DNA from: Tubiluchus corallicola
Taxonomy: Eukaryota > Priapulida > Priapulimorpha > Priapulimorphida > Tubiluchidae
DNA length: 29,305 nucleotides
NCBI GenBank assembly: GCA_030141605.1
Contig: JAQGDQ010002460.1
Location: 1-29,305, forward strand
Direction of reading: 5' to 3'
Made by a program: the position numbers and the translations under genes. Below the pieces are notes generated by a model. It was not told the DNA's origin and did no database searches. It was given only the letters and a program-made list of their open reading frames with translations. Each line of letters starts with the position of its first letter. Position 1 is the stretch's first letter. Below are positions 7,817-16,840 of the stretch, piece after piece.

Positions 7817-9643
7817 ATGTGTGGTATTGTAGGTTACATAGGCGACAGAGAGGCAAGTGAAGTTATATTAGATGGGTTAGCTAAGCTAGAGTATCGTGGA
7901 TATGACTCTGCTGGAATAGCAATTAATACAGGAAATGAAATAAAATTCCAAAAATATAAAGGACGTTTAGCTGTTTTAGAAAACAATTTAGCCAAAAACC
8001 CAATAGTAGGTCACATAGGCATTGGTCATACTAGATGGGCAACTCATGGTGAGCCATCTGATTTAAACTCTCACCCTCATTTAAATGAAAATGAGAAAAT
8101 AGCTGTTGTACATAATGGTATTATTGAAAACTATGTAGAAATAAAAGAAGAGCTGAAAAAAGAGGGAGTTGTCTTCAAATCAGATACAGATACAGAAGCT
8201 GTTGCTCATTTAGTTAATAAATACTTTGAAGGAGATTTAATAGAAGCAGTTTTAAAAACATTAAAAAAGATTAAAGGAGCTTATGCATTAGCTTTCATTG
8301 AAGAAAGCAATCCAGGTATGATAGTAGGTGCAAGAAAAGACAGCCCAATGGTTATTGGAGTTGGAAAAAATGAGAACTTTTTTGCTTCAGATGTGCCAGC
8401 TATTTTAAAGTATACTAAAAAGGTAATGTATCTAGAAGATGGAGAAGTAGCTATATTAACAAAAGATAATATAAAAGTAATAGATCAAAGCAAAAATATA
8501 GTTAAAAAAGAAGTTGATAATATCCAATGGGACATAGAAGCTGCATCTAAGGGTGGCTTTAAGCATTTTATGTTAAAAGAAATAATAGAGCAGCCTAGGG
8601 CTAACAATGAAACATTAGTAAGGAGAATAAATGACGATAATATGCTTGATTTAGGTGAGTTTGCCTTAAAAGAAAAAGACTTAGATAATATTAATAAAAT
8701 ATATATTGTTGCATGTGGAACAGCTTACTATGCAGGCTTAGTTGGAAAGTATGCAATAGAAAAATTTGTTAGAATACAAGTTGAAATAGATATTGCCTCA
8801 GAGTTTAGATATAGAAACCCTATAATAGATGAAAATACTTTAGTTATCGTTGTTAGTCAATCTGGAGAAACTTTAGACACTTTAGCAGCTCTTAGAGAAT
8901 CTAAAAGAAAAGGCGCTAAAATCATGGCAATTACTAATGTTATAGGATCATCTGTGGCAAGAGAAGCGCATAATGTATTTTTTACTTGGGCAGGCCCTGA
9001 AATAGCAGTTGCCTCAACAAAAGCCTATACTACTCAACTTATGTCATTTTATATGCTTGCATTAGATATTGCCTATAAAAAAGGAATGATGGAAGAAGTA
9101 GAGTACAAAGCTCATATACTTGAATTAAAAGAGATACCTAGTAAAATAGAATATGTACTAAATGAACAAGAAAGGATAAAAGATATTGCTAAAAAGCTTA
9201 TACACAAAAAAGATATCTTCTACTTAGGAAGAAACATAGATTTCTATGTAGCTCTAGAAGGTGCCCTAAAGCTTAAAGAAATATCTTATATACATGCAGA
9301 AGCTTTTCCTTCTGGAGAATTAAAACATGGAACCATTGCATTGATAGAAGAAGGTGTGCCAGTTATTATACTTGCTACTCAAAAAAAACTTATAGAGAAA
9401 TCAATATCCAATATAAAAGAAGTAAAGGCAAGAGGAGCTTATGTTATAGCTGTAACCAAATATAATATACAAGAGCTAGAAGATATTGCAGATGATATAA
9501 TATATATTCCTGAACTAGAAGATACTTTTGCAAGTATAGTATCAGTAGTACCACTTCAACTGTTAGCTTATTATGTATCTGACAAGAAAGGATTAGATGT
9601 AGATAAACCAAGAAATTTAGCAAAATCAGTTACAGTTGAGTAA
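7817..9643 (+). CDS. glmS: Glutamine-fructose-6-phosphate aminotransferase
   Basis: Makes glucosamine-6-phosphate from fructose-6-phosphate and glutamine, the first step to UDP-GlcNAc for peptidoglycan and LPS. It is 608 residues, the usual length. The N-terminal glutamine amidotransferase domain starts with the nucleophile Cys2 (MCGIVGYIG) and includes YRGYDSAGIA, GHTRWATHGEPS and HNGIIENY. Two SIS sugar-isomerase domains follow, at about 285-425 (ACGTAYYAG, VSQSGETLDT) and 455-595 (YLGRN, EISYIHAEAFPSGELKHG). The C-terminus is the canonical PRNLAKSVTVE. AGGAGG at 7802-7807 gives the start. Expression is controlled by the glmS ribozyme in its leader. The LptD-like gene begins 60 bases downstream on the same strand. 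Confidence 0.98.
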   Translation: MCGIVGYIGDREASEVILDGLAKLEYRGYDSAGIAINTGNEIKFQKYKGRLAVLENNLAKNPIVGHIGIGHTRWATHGEPSDLNSHPHLNENEKIAVVHNGIIENYVEIKEELKKEGVVFKSDTDTEAVAHLVNKYFEGDLIEAVLKTLKKIKGAYALAFIEESNPGMIVGARKDSPMVIGVGKNENFFASDVPAILKYTKKVMYLEDGEVAILTKDNIKVIDQSKNIVKKEVDNIQWDIEAASKGGFKHFMLKEIIEQPRANNETLVRRINDDNMLDLGEFALKEKDLDNINKIYIVACGTAYYAGLVGKYAIEKFVRIQVEIDIASEFRYRNPIIDENTLVIVVSQSGETLDTLAALRESKRKGAKIMAITNVIGSSVAREAHNVFFTWAGPEIAVASTKAYTTQLMSFYMLALDIAYKKGMMEEVEYKAHILELKEIPSKIEYVLNEQERIKDIAKKLIHKKDIFYLGRNIDFYVALEGALKLKEISYIHAEAFPSGELKHGTIALIEEGVPVIILATQKKLIEKSISNIKEVKARGAYVIAVTKYNIQELEDIADDIIYIPELEDTFASIVSVVPLQLLAYYVSDKKGLDVDKPRNLAKSVTVE

Positions 9644-9664
9644 AAAAACTTTATTAAATATATA
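9636..9664 (+). promoter_or_regulatory. Possible separate promoter for the LptD-like gene
   Basis: TTGAGT (9636-9641, overlapping the glmS stop), a 17-base spacer and TATATA (9659-9664). The geometry is good but the -10 is generic in such AT-rich DNA, so co-transcription with glmS is equally possible. Confidence 0.3.
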
Positions 9665-9703
9665 AGTTAAATAATGCCATTTCGTTTTCTTAGGAGAATA
9701 GTT

Positions 9704-12700
9704 ATGAACAAAAAAATATTTTTGGGAGTAGTTTCTTTTATTGTTTGCTATAATCATATTTATGGAAGTTATGATAATTCTCAAAATATTATAAGTACAA
9801 AAAAAAATTCTACAAAAGTTTCTGACATTGTCAACAAAAGATCAATTACATTAAAAAAAATAAATGATACTTTACTAAGCGATAAAAATAAATCAGATAA
9901 TGAGAAGAAAATGGTTAGAAATGACAATACAAATAAAAGTTTTTCTAAAAAAGAATCATTAGAAAAAAAACTGAGAACAGATTTAGCAAGTAATTTCGAA
10001 GATATAAGTGGTGAATTTAATGACGTACAAATTAATGAAATTATTGTAAGTGCTTCTCAAAATAATGATACTCAAAGTGAAAAAACAGTAAAAGTAGAAA
10101 ATAGTAGCAATAAAACTATAACAAGTGTATCTGAAGATCTAAGTGCAACTAGCAACAAAGTTTTTCCTTTAAGTGATAAAAATGAAGATTTTAAAGAAAA
10201 AATTCCTAAAGATACTGTTAGGATTACAGGCGAAGATGCTACGATTGATTTAAATTCTAATACTGTTATATCTGAAGAAGGTCTAGAACTAGAATATGAA
10301 AATATAAAATCAAAAGTATATTCAGTGACCCAAGATAAAGAAAATAATGCTATAGATATAGAAGGAAAGTACTCCTTAGAAATAGAAACAGGAAATGGAA
10401 TAGTAAGGCTAGATTCTGAAAATGCCAATATATCCTTAGAAGAGGGTAATGCTACAGAATTTAGAGACTACAAAGGTGCTATAGATGTGAGTGAAGCAAC
10501 TAACGCTATTTCTCCTAATGAAAATATTTTTATAGGTGGAGAAAAAGTTGTCTATGATGGAGAAAATATTTTTTTAGAAGATAGTTGGATATCGACAGAC
10601 CCAGAAGTTCTTGCAGACGGAAAAACTAATGGAGATTACTTTATTCACAGTAAAAATATTGAAATTATTCCTGATAATAAAATGGAGATACGCTCTTTAG
10701 AACTAGAAATACAAGATAAAACTGTTTTAAAATTTCCTTGGTTTGCTCATAATATAAGACCTGGATCAAAAGTTCCACTATTTCCTAGAGTTTCATATGA
10801 TAGTGATGAAGGTAGTAGTGTAGAGTGGGGTATGAATTATGGAAAAAAAGATGATCCTCTAAAAGGGGGAGCCTCTTTAAAATATGCAAATGATTTAGGG
10901 GTAATGCTAGGAAGAGGTGAAACTTGGTATAAAACTAAAGGCCATGGAGAAGGAGCTATTATAATTGATGACACTGTTTTAGTAAAAACTGATGATGAAG
11001 CTGATAATAGATGGAAAGTAAGGCATGAACATGATATTACTAACGAGAAAGGAAATTTAGCTTGGGCTTATCAAAATATGACTGCAAACTTGCACCCAGA
11101 AGTTGATTTTGATGATCATGATATAAAAGAAGATGAGAGTATTCAATATATTAACTTAAAAAGTGATTTTAAAAACCTTGGATCTGAAGAGGATATTACT
11201 GTTAATATAGATAGCTATTTAATAGATAATAGAAGCTTTGAAGAAGAACTGGCAAGAGAAGAACTAGAAGATCTAAGTTTTTATGGCAAAAGAGATCAGG
11301 AATATTATTCAAATGCCTATATTGCTAAAGACAATAGTGATTATAAAATAGAATTCCATCACAATTATCTAGATGATTTAGACCCTGGATCTACAACAGA
11401 AGATGATAAATCAGAGCTTCATGGATATGGAATGTCTATAGAAGACAAAAATAGAAAAATAAAGATATCATATGAAGATGTAGAGCAAAATACGATGAGA
11501 CTTTTTACGTTTTGGGAGAGAGACCCTAGCTATGAGGATATATCAGAAGTTAAGTATACACCTTGGACAGTTGTAGAGTACGATGATTATAATAAAAGGA
11601 ACGCTCAACTTGATTTTGGAGAGTACAATATAAGAGGTAATGATACTATATCATTTCACCTAAATTCCAGCAAATACTATGAAAACTTAAATGAAGAAGA
11701 AGAAGACCCATTTAGAAGTCCATTAGTTACAAACAATAATAGAGACACAACTTTTAATAGGTTTAAAAATGTAATTGAAGAAGATGTAGTTGAAAACAAA
11801 GGTAGTATTGTATATAAAACTGATAATAAGTATAATCTTTATTTTGATATAGGTGGAGGAAATAAAAAAGAAAAAATAGAAGATAGAGAAGGAAACTATT
11901 TTGATGATAATTATGTAACTTATGAAAATAATTCAAATTTTGCAGAAGGTACTATAGGAATAGAGGATTATAAAAATGATATTTTTGGAAATGTTAGCTC
12001 AAACTATACTTTAAGATCAGATTTTTATGATGAAGGGGATACATCTTTAAAGCACCTACTTGAATTAAAACAAAATAAGGTTTATTATGATAATCTAGAA
12101 GATGATAGTAGAAAATCTGACTTAAAATTTACCAATGAAATATCTTCAATAGTACAGTATTATAATTATTCAGATGATGAAAGTATAACTAAAGAAGATA
12201 GGCTTAAGCATAAAGAAAACAAAATAGAGCTCTACGATAAAATGTCATTTGATTATGGTAATACGACAACTGATTACAACGTAGGTTATGCTCTTATTGA
12301 CGATGCTGGAGATAAAGAGCTTGAAAAAACAGTGTTTACTAATGAAGTTGATTTTAAAATAAATGGAGAAAGTCGCTTTAATGTTGCATATACTAAAACA
12401 GACCACTATACTAATGATACTGTTTTTAAAGATAATAAAAATTATATTGATGAAAGCACTTTTTCTGTAGCAACAAACTATAAAAATCACTCTCTATCAT
12501 TTACGCATGATGGAATAGATGAAAAACTGGAAGATTTTTCTTCTATTGATGATAGTTATGAGGAAATGGCTGGAAATACATTTAGCTATAAATGGAATAA
12601 CGATGATAAAAGTAAACTTTTAAACCTTAATTATTCTAGAGGGAAAGACTATAGATTTAACAACTCATTAGATGAAACAGAGTTAGATATATTACACAAT

Positions 12701-13600
12701 TACTACAATGCATCGTATACATTAAAAGGAGATGCAAATCATACTTTTAGGGCAGGCTTTAGAGAGCATATACATGATAAAAATAAAAAATACTCAACTG
12801 ATACAGTTTCACTAGGTTATACATATTCAAGAAATAAAAAAAATTCATCTTTAGGAGAAGAAGATCATATTTTAGATTTAGCTGAAGAATATTACAATAA
12901 AGATAAATTTTTTATAACAGTTGATGAAATAAATAAATTAAAAAAGATATTAGATGAAAAGAATAAAAAAAGTAATACAGCTAATGCTATATTACCCTTA
13001 AATGAATATGCTAAAACTGCTAATGATATAGATTCTGATGATTACTTTAAAAGGTTATTTACAGTATCACTTTCTGCTGAAAAGCACAAAGAGCTTTATA
13101 ATCAATCTGGAGATTACTTTGATAGTTTAACAGACATAAATTTTAGAATGTATGGTCAATATAACAGAATAGGATTAGGATATCAATATAATCAAGATGC
13201 ATCAGTAAGTGAGTCAAACTCCGTATGGAATAAAAGAGAAACAGAGAAAGAGCATAAAATATATGGAGATATAACTTTAGGAAAGCCAGGAAAATTTTTT
13301 ACTCTAGAAGGATTTGCTCTTCTTGATGAATATAAAGAAAATAATGGAGAAAAACTCTTAGATGAATTTGGAATAGCTATTGGTAAAGAATTTGGATATT
13401 ATAAAATCTCTCTTTTAGGTAAGGGGGAGTGGAAGCCTGATGACAATGACTATGAATGGGAAGCAGGGATAGAATTTTCACTTTTAACATTCCCAGATTC
13501 ACCAATATTGACTTTAGGAGCTGTAAATAAAGATTTAAAAACTAAATTCAAACCATATGTATTTGATGGTATTAATATTTATGATGATATAGAGTTTTAG
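9704..13600 (+). CDS. LptD/OstA-like outer-membrane LPS assembly protein, unusually large
   Basis: Probable outer-membrane barrel that inserts LPS delivered by the Lpt bridge. It is 1298 residues from ATG 9704, chosen because AGGAG (9692-9696) fits it and it begins a signal peptide (MNKKIFLGVVSFIVCYNH). An upstream in-frame ATG at 9674 lacks such a site. Residues about 22-165 are low-complexity Ser/Asn/Lys/Asp. Residues about 168-335 are an OstA/LptA-like beta-jellyroll region. The LptD-type transition to the barrel is at about 320-380 (FIHSKNIEIIPDNKMEIRSLELEI, LKFPWFAHN, VPLFPRVSYDSDEG). Alternating aromatic/charged beta-strand sequence then continues to a terminal Phe, the barrel end signal. 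I saw no Cys in the mature part, so the disulfides of E. coli LptD are absent. The length is well above the E. coli protein (about 780). Assignment rests on pattern, not alignment. Confidence 0.7.
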   Translation: MNKKIFLGVVSFIVCYNHIYGSYDNSQNIISTKKNSTKVSDIVNKRSITLKKINDTLLSDKNKSDNEKKMVRNDNTNKSFSKKESLEKKLRTDLASNFEDISGEFNDVQINEIIVSASQNNDTQSEKTVKVENSSNKTITSVSEDLSATSNKVFPLSDKNEDFKEKIPKDTVRITGEDATIDLNSNTVISEEGLELEYENIKSKVYSVTQDKENNAIDIEGKYSLEIETGNGIVRLDSENANISLEEGNATEFRDYKGAIDVSEATNAISPNENIFIGGEKVVYDGENIFLEDSWISTDPEVLADGKTNGDYFIHSKNIEIIPDNKMEIRSLELEIQDKTVLKFPWFAHNIRPGSKVPLFPRVSYDSDEGSSVEWGMNYGKKDDPLKGGASLKYANDLGVMLGRGETWYKTKGHGEGAIIIDDTVLVKTDDEADNRWKVRHEHDITNEKGNLAWAYQNMTANLHPEVDFDDHDIKEDESIQYINLKSDFKNLGSEEDITVNIDSYLIDNRSFEEELAREELEDLSFYGKRDQEYYSNAYIAKDNSDYKIEFHHNYLDDLDPGSTTEDDKSELHGYGMSIEDKNRKIKISYEDVEQNTMRLFTFWERDPSYEDISEVKYTPWTVVEYDDYNKRNAQLDFGEYNIRGNDTISFHLNSSKYYENLNEEEEDPFRSPLVTNNNRDTTFNRFKNVIEEDVVENKGSIVYKTDNKYNLYFDIGGGNKKEKIEDREGNYFDDNYVTYENNSNFAEGTIGIEDYKNDIFGNVSSNYTLRSDFYDEGDTSLKHLLELKQNKVYYDNLEDDSRKSDLKFTNEISSIVQYYNYSDDESITKEDRLKHKENKIELYDKMSFDYGNTTTDYNVGYALIDDAGDKELEKTVFTNEVDFKINGESRFNVAYTKTDHYTNDTVFKDNKNYIDESTFSVATNYKNHSLSFTHDGIDEKLEDFSSIDDSYEEMAGNTFSYKWNNDDKSKLLNLNYSRGKDYRFNNSLDETELDILHNYYNASYTLKGDANHTFRAGFREHIHDKNKKYSTDTVSLGYTYSRNKKNSSLGEEDHILDLAEEYYNKDKFFITVDEINKLKKILDEKNKKSNTANAILPLNEYAKTANDIDSDDYFKRLFTVSLSAEKHKELYNQSGDYFDSLTDINFRMYGQYNRIGLGYQYNQDASVSESNSVWNKRETEKEHKIYGDITLGKPGKFFTLEGFALLDEYKENNGEKLLDEFGIAIGKEFGYYKISLLGKGEWKPDDNDYEWEAGIEFSLLTFPDSPILTLGAVNKDLKTKFKPYVFDGINIYDDIEF

Positions 13601-13601
13601 A

Positions 13602-13670
13602 ATGAGTAGCAAAAAGAAACCTTTGTATGATGTTATCTTTAAAATATCAGGGAAAGTAAAACTTGTATAA
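13602..13670 (+). CDS. Possible 22-residue peptide or gene remnant after the LptD-like gene
   Basis: ATG 13602 lies one base after the LptD stop codon and opens 22 codons (MSSKKKPLYDVIFKISGKV, then three more residues). The composition looks coding rather than random, and the position suggests translational coupling. There is no separate ribosome-binding site and the frame stops at TAA before the terminator. It may be a microprotein, a decayed gene start or chance. Confidence 0.2.
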   Translation: MSSKKKPLYDVIFKISGKVKLV

Positions 13671-13719
13671 AACTTTATTGTACAGTTTATAAATTATTGT
13701 AAATACCCACACTTTTTAC

Positions 13720-13742
13720 GAGACCATTTTGGTCTCTTTTTT
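13720..13742 (+). terminator. Terminator after the LptD-like gene
   Basis: GAGACCA (13720-13726) pairs perfectly with TGGTCTC (13730-13736) around TTT, followed by six T (13737-13742). Confidence 0.9.
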
Positions 13743-13898
13743 CATACGTCAAAACTTTTACTCTTAGAAATATTTAAACTAACATTAACTTCCTAATTTT
13801 ATATTTAAAATTAAACATGTAATTTTTAACTTATATTATTTTACATCACACTTTTATTAAGTATATTCTATATTTTAGAAAAATTTTAACCTGTTATG

Positions 13899-13927
13899 TT
13901 GAAATGAAATAGTATTAATGTTATAAT
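13899..13927 (+). promoter_or_regulatory. trpS promoter
   Basis: TTGAAA (13899-13904), a 17-base spacer and consensus TATAAT (13922-13927), with TGT directly before the -10. It is the best promoter match in the window and starts a very short leader. Confidence 0.8.
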
Positions 13928-13956
13928 TCTTATATTTATTTAGAGGTGATAAAAAT

Positions 13957-14934
13957 ATGAAAAGAAGCTTATCAGGAATACAACCAAGTGGTATTGTTCA
14001 TATAGGAAATTATTTTGGAGCTATGAAGCAATTTATAGGAATGCAGGACAGCTATGAAGGGTTTTATTTTGTTGCTGACTATCATGCTCTTACAACATCT
14101 CCAGACCCAAATACCTTAAGGGAAAATACTTTAAATGTTGTACTAGACTACCTAGCAATCGGCTTGAATCCTGAGAAATCAATTATTTACTTACAGTCTG
14201 CAGTTCCTGAGCATACTGAGTTAGCTTGGTTTTTAATGAATGTTACACCTGTATCTCTTTTAGAGAGATCACATTCGTACAAAGATAAAGTATCAAAGGG
14301 AATTGGAGCAAATCACGGGTTATTTTCATATCCTGTACTAATGGCTGCTGATATACTTATGTATGATCCAGATGTTGTTCCTGTGGGAAAAGATCAAAAA
14401 CAACATGTTGAAATAGCTAGAGATATTGCAACTAAATTTAATATTTTATATAATGATGAGGTATTTAAAATTCCTGAACCTATAATATTGGATAGTGTTT
14501 CTACTATAGTTGGTATTGATGGGCAAAAAATGAGCAAAACCTACAACAATACTATTGATTTATTTGCAAGTAAAAAGAAACTAAAAGGCCAGATTATGAA
14601 AATATTAACTGACTCTACTCCTCTTGAAAGTCCTAAAAATCCTGATAATTTAATTAGCATGTATTATTCTCTTTTTACCTCAAAAGATAATGTTGACTTA
14701 ATGAAACAGAAATTTGTTAGAGGAAACTATGGGTATGGGCATGCTAAAAGTGAGCTTTTAGAAGCTATGCTAGAATATTTTAAAGATGCTAGAGAAAAAA
14801 GAGAGGAATTGTTAAATAACTTAGATTATGTACATACAATTTTAGATGAAGGAGCTAAAAAAGCAAGAGATGTAGCTATTTCAAAAATTAAATATATAAA
14901 AAATAAAATAGGACTGTTAGGAAATGTATATTAA
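13957..14934 (+). CDS. trpS: Tryptophan-tRNA ligase
   Basis: Class I aminoacyl-tRNA synthetase that charges tRNA-Trp, cytoplasmic. It is 325 residues, normal for bacterial TrpS. The HIGH-type motif is HIGN (residues 21-24) after MKRSLSGIQPSG. The KMSKS-type loop is KMSKTYNN near residue 190. Other family segments are FVADYHALTT, LLERSHSYKDK and PVGKDQKQHVEIARDIA. The C-terminal helical part is normal. GAGGTG (13943-13948) lies 8 bases before the ATG. It is monocistronic, with its own promoter. Confidence 0.97.
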   Translation: MKRSLSGIQPSGIVHIGNYFGAMKQFIGMQDSYEGFYFVADYHALTTSPDPNTLRENTLNVVLDYLAIGLNPEKSIIYLQSAVPEHTELAWFLMNVTPVSLLERSHSYKDKVSKGIGANHGLFSYPVLMAADILMYDPDVVPVGKDQKQHVEIARDIATKFNILYNDEVFKIPEPIILDSVSTIVGIDGQKMSKTYNNTIDLFASKKKLKGQIMKILTDSTPLESPKNPDNLISMYYSLFTSKDNVDLMKQKFVRGNYGYGHAKSELLEAMLEYFKDAREKREELLNNLDYVHTILDEGAKKARDVAISKIKYIKNKIGLLGNVY

Positions 14935-15048
14935 TTTTTAAATATTTTTTTCAAATAATTTATTTTTCTATATACTTGATTTAATAAAATAGTAATCCAA
15001 ATAATAGAAAAAAATTAATAAAAATCATTTCAGTTAATAATATTAAAG

Positions 15049-15092
15049 ACCTTTGCACGATATTTTTTATAAATATAATATAATGCAAAGGT
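15049..15092. terminator. Stem-loop between convergent trpS and the 2Fe-2S gene
   Basis: ACCTTTGCA (15049-15057) pairs perfectly with TGCAAAGGT (15084-15092). The loop can form an inner stem, ATATTT with AAATAT (15060-15065 with 15071-15076). It lies between two converging genes and may end transcripts from both sides, but neither flank has a long T-run, so the terminator role is tentative. Confidence 0.4.
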
Positions 15093-15114
15093 TCTATAAA
15101 GTATTACTAAGATT

Positions 15115-15471
15115 TTATTGATTTCCACAACAATGACTATTATTACTATTACATTTACAATAGCAGTTGTTTTTTGTAATATTTATATTTTTTAGATTTT
15201 CTCTATATTTACTTAAGTTTTCTTTTCTAATTTTTTCTAACTGCTTATCTTCTGTTATTATTTCCATTCCTTCTTCTATATAAGTATCACACCCTTGTAC
15301 TATTTTACTATTTACAAAAATAACACATACTTTGCAACAATAGCCTTCTATTTTATCAAAATAACATGGAGCTGGGATGATTATTCCAATAGAATTTGCT
15401 ATTTCGACAATATTTTTTTCCACATACTCTTTATTAACAGTAATATTATTTCCATCAATTTTTATATTCAT
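15115..15471 (-). CDS. Small 2Fe-2S ferredoxin-like protein with Cys-rich tail
   Basis: A 118-residue protein. Residues 1-75 match the small 2Fe-2S domain found at the N-terminus of NuoG and formate dehydrogenase-type subunits: a beta-grasp start (MNIKIDGNNITVN), IIPAPCYF, and cysteines C36, C46, C49 and C61 in the C-x9-C-x2-C-x11-C spacing. EEGMEI follows, as in the family, where it is usually EEGMEV. C45 is an extra neighbouring Cys. The tail (about 100-118) has five more cysteines and a His (C103, C105, C107, H113, C114, C115), suggesting a second metal site. AAGGAAA precedes the ATG. It lies 46 bases after dctM at the end of the hexuronide gene train. Its electron partner is unknown; the domain call is good, the role is not. 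Confidence 0.75.
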   Translation of the reverse strand: MNIKIDGNNITVNKEYVEKNIVEIANSIGIIIPAPCYFDKIEGYCCKVCVIFVNSKIVQGCDTYIEEGMEIITEDKQLEKIRKENLSKYRENLKNINITKNNCYCKCNSNNSHCCGNQ

Positions 15472-15517
15472 AATATTTCCTTTCTTTATGTAATTTTAAT
15501 GTCTATCTAAATAAAGT

Positions 15518-16816
15518 TTAAATCAAATTAAATAATCTAGGTAACATTAAAGATATTTCAGGGATGTAAGTTAGTAATATAAGAACTGTTATTAAGGCTA
15601 TAAAGTATGGAATTAGTGGTTTTATAACTTTTTCTATTGAAATGTTTCCAACACTACAGCCGACAAATAGAGCACTTCCAACAGGAGGAGTCATTATTCC
15701 AATGCATAAATTAAATACAAGAATTATTCCAAAATGTACAGGGTGTAACCCTAATTGTGTTGCTATAGGTAAAAATATAGGGGTAAAGATAAGAACAGCT
15801 GGAGTTAAATCCATGAAAGTTCCAACAACTAATAATGTAATATTCATAATCAGTAATATTATTACTTTATTTGTTGAAACTGATAAAATCATTTCACTTA
15901 TAGCTTGAGGTATCCCAGTATAAGCCATAACCCATGACATTGCTGAAGATGAGGCCACTAAAAACATAATTACTCCTGTAGTAGTTGCAGTTTTAATTAG
16001 TATATCTTTCATTTTTTTTAATGTTAAACTTTTATAAATTAAAGATAAAACAAGAGTATATGCCACAGCTACAGCAGCTCCTTCTGTTGCAGTAAAAGCA
16101 CCAATAATGATGCCACCAATAACTACTATTATAAGTAGCAAACTTGGTATTGCATCTAAAAAAGCTTTTAAAGCTTCCTTAGGAGAGACTTTTCCTCCAA
16201 CAGGATAGTTATTTTTTTTAGCATCTAAAAAAGCAACTATCATAACAGACAATCCCATTAAAATACCTGGTATATAACCTGCAATAAATAAAGCAGATAT
16301 AGAAACCCCTCCTGCAACTAATGAATATAGTATTAAAACACCACTAGGTGGTATTAACATACCTGTTGCACATGATGCAATATTAACAGCAGATGAATAA
16401 GCAGGATCGTATCCTTCTTCTTTTTGAAGAGGTGCTAGAGTTCCTCCAATAGCTGCACAAGCTGCAACAGCTGATCCAGATAAAGACCCAAACAACATAT
16501 TTCCAAGAACATTGGTATGTGCTAATGAACCAGGAAGTTTACCCCCAATAACTTTTGCAAAATTAACTAGCTTTCTTGCAATGCCTCCATTATTCATTAT
16601 ATTTCCAGAAAGAACAAATAAAGGTACTGCGAGTAAAGAAAAACTATTGACTCCATTTATCATCTTTTGTGTAATAGTAAATAAAGCAATATCGGGTAAT
16701 GTAACGACTAATGCTGTAATCATTGAGGAAACGCCTATGCTTATAGATATAGGAACTCCAATGATTAATAGTATAAGAAATATGACAAACAATATTAATG
16801 CTGCTTCAATAGCCAT
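15518..16816 (-). CDS. dctM: TRAP transporter large membrane subunit
   Basis: A 432-residue DctM-type subunit that carries the solute and couples it to an ion gradient in the inner membrane. Hydrophobic helices run along the whole length (about 11-12). Family segments include LLAVPLFVLSGNIMNNGGIARKL, GSLSGSAVAACAAIGG, YSSAVNIASCATGMLIPPSG, TATEGAAVAVAY, DLTPAVLIFTPIFLPIA and the near-terminal GIMTPPVGSALFVG. AAGGAGA gives the start. The gene starts 24 bases after dctQ. With DctP and DctQ it forms a complete TRAP system, predicted from its neighbours to import a hexuronate or hexuronide. Confidence 0.95.
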   Translation of the reverse strand: MAIEAALILFVIFLILLIIGVPISISIGVSSMITALVVTLPDIALFTITQKMINGVNSFSLLAVPLFVLSGNIMNNGGIARKLVNFAKVIGGKLPGSLAHTNVLGNMLFGSLSGSAVAACAAIGGTLAPLQKEEGYDPAYSSAVNIASCATGMLIPPSGVLILYSLVAGGVSISALFIAGYIPGILMGLSVMIVAFLDAKKNNYPVGGKVSPKEALKAFLDAIPSLLLIIVVIGGIIIGAFTATEGAAVAVAYTLVLSLIYKSLTLKKMKDILIKTATTTGVIMFLVASSSAMSWVMAYTGIPQAISEMILSVSTNKVIILLIMNITLLVVGTFMDLTPAVLIFTPIFLPIATQLGLHPVHFGIILVFNLCIGIMTPPVGSALFVGCSVGNISIEKVIKPLIPYFIALITVLILLTYIPEISLMLPRLFNLI

Positions 16817-16840
16817 TTAATGTCTCCTTTCATTATTGTT

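Larger units (their letters stand above)
13671..13956. other. Intergenic region between the LptD-like gene and trpS
   Basis: Holds the terminator at 13720-13742, then AT-rich sequence with no gene, and the trpS promoter at 13899-13927. The trpS leader is only about 23 bases, too short for a T-box or leader peptide. Confidence 0.6.

Noticed and set aside
9674-9703. Earlier in-frame start of the LptD-like gene
   Set aside because: No ribosome-binding site before it, and it would put ten residues in front of a clean signal peptide. AGGAG fits ATG 9704.
10072-10428. 118-codon - strand frame inside the LptD-like gene
   Set aside because: Antisense shadow of a well-supported coding region, with Ser/Leu-rich composition and no family resemblance. 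The same holds for the other antisense frames under hom, glmS, dctM, eda, kdgK and fucI.
13928-13956. T-box or leader-peptide control of trpS
   Set aside because: The promoter at 13899-13927 leaves only about 23 leader bases, too short for either.
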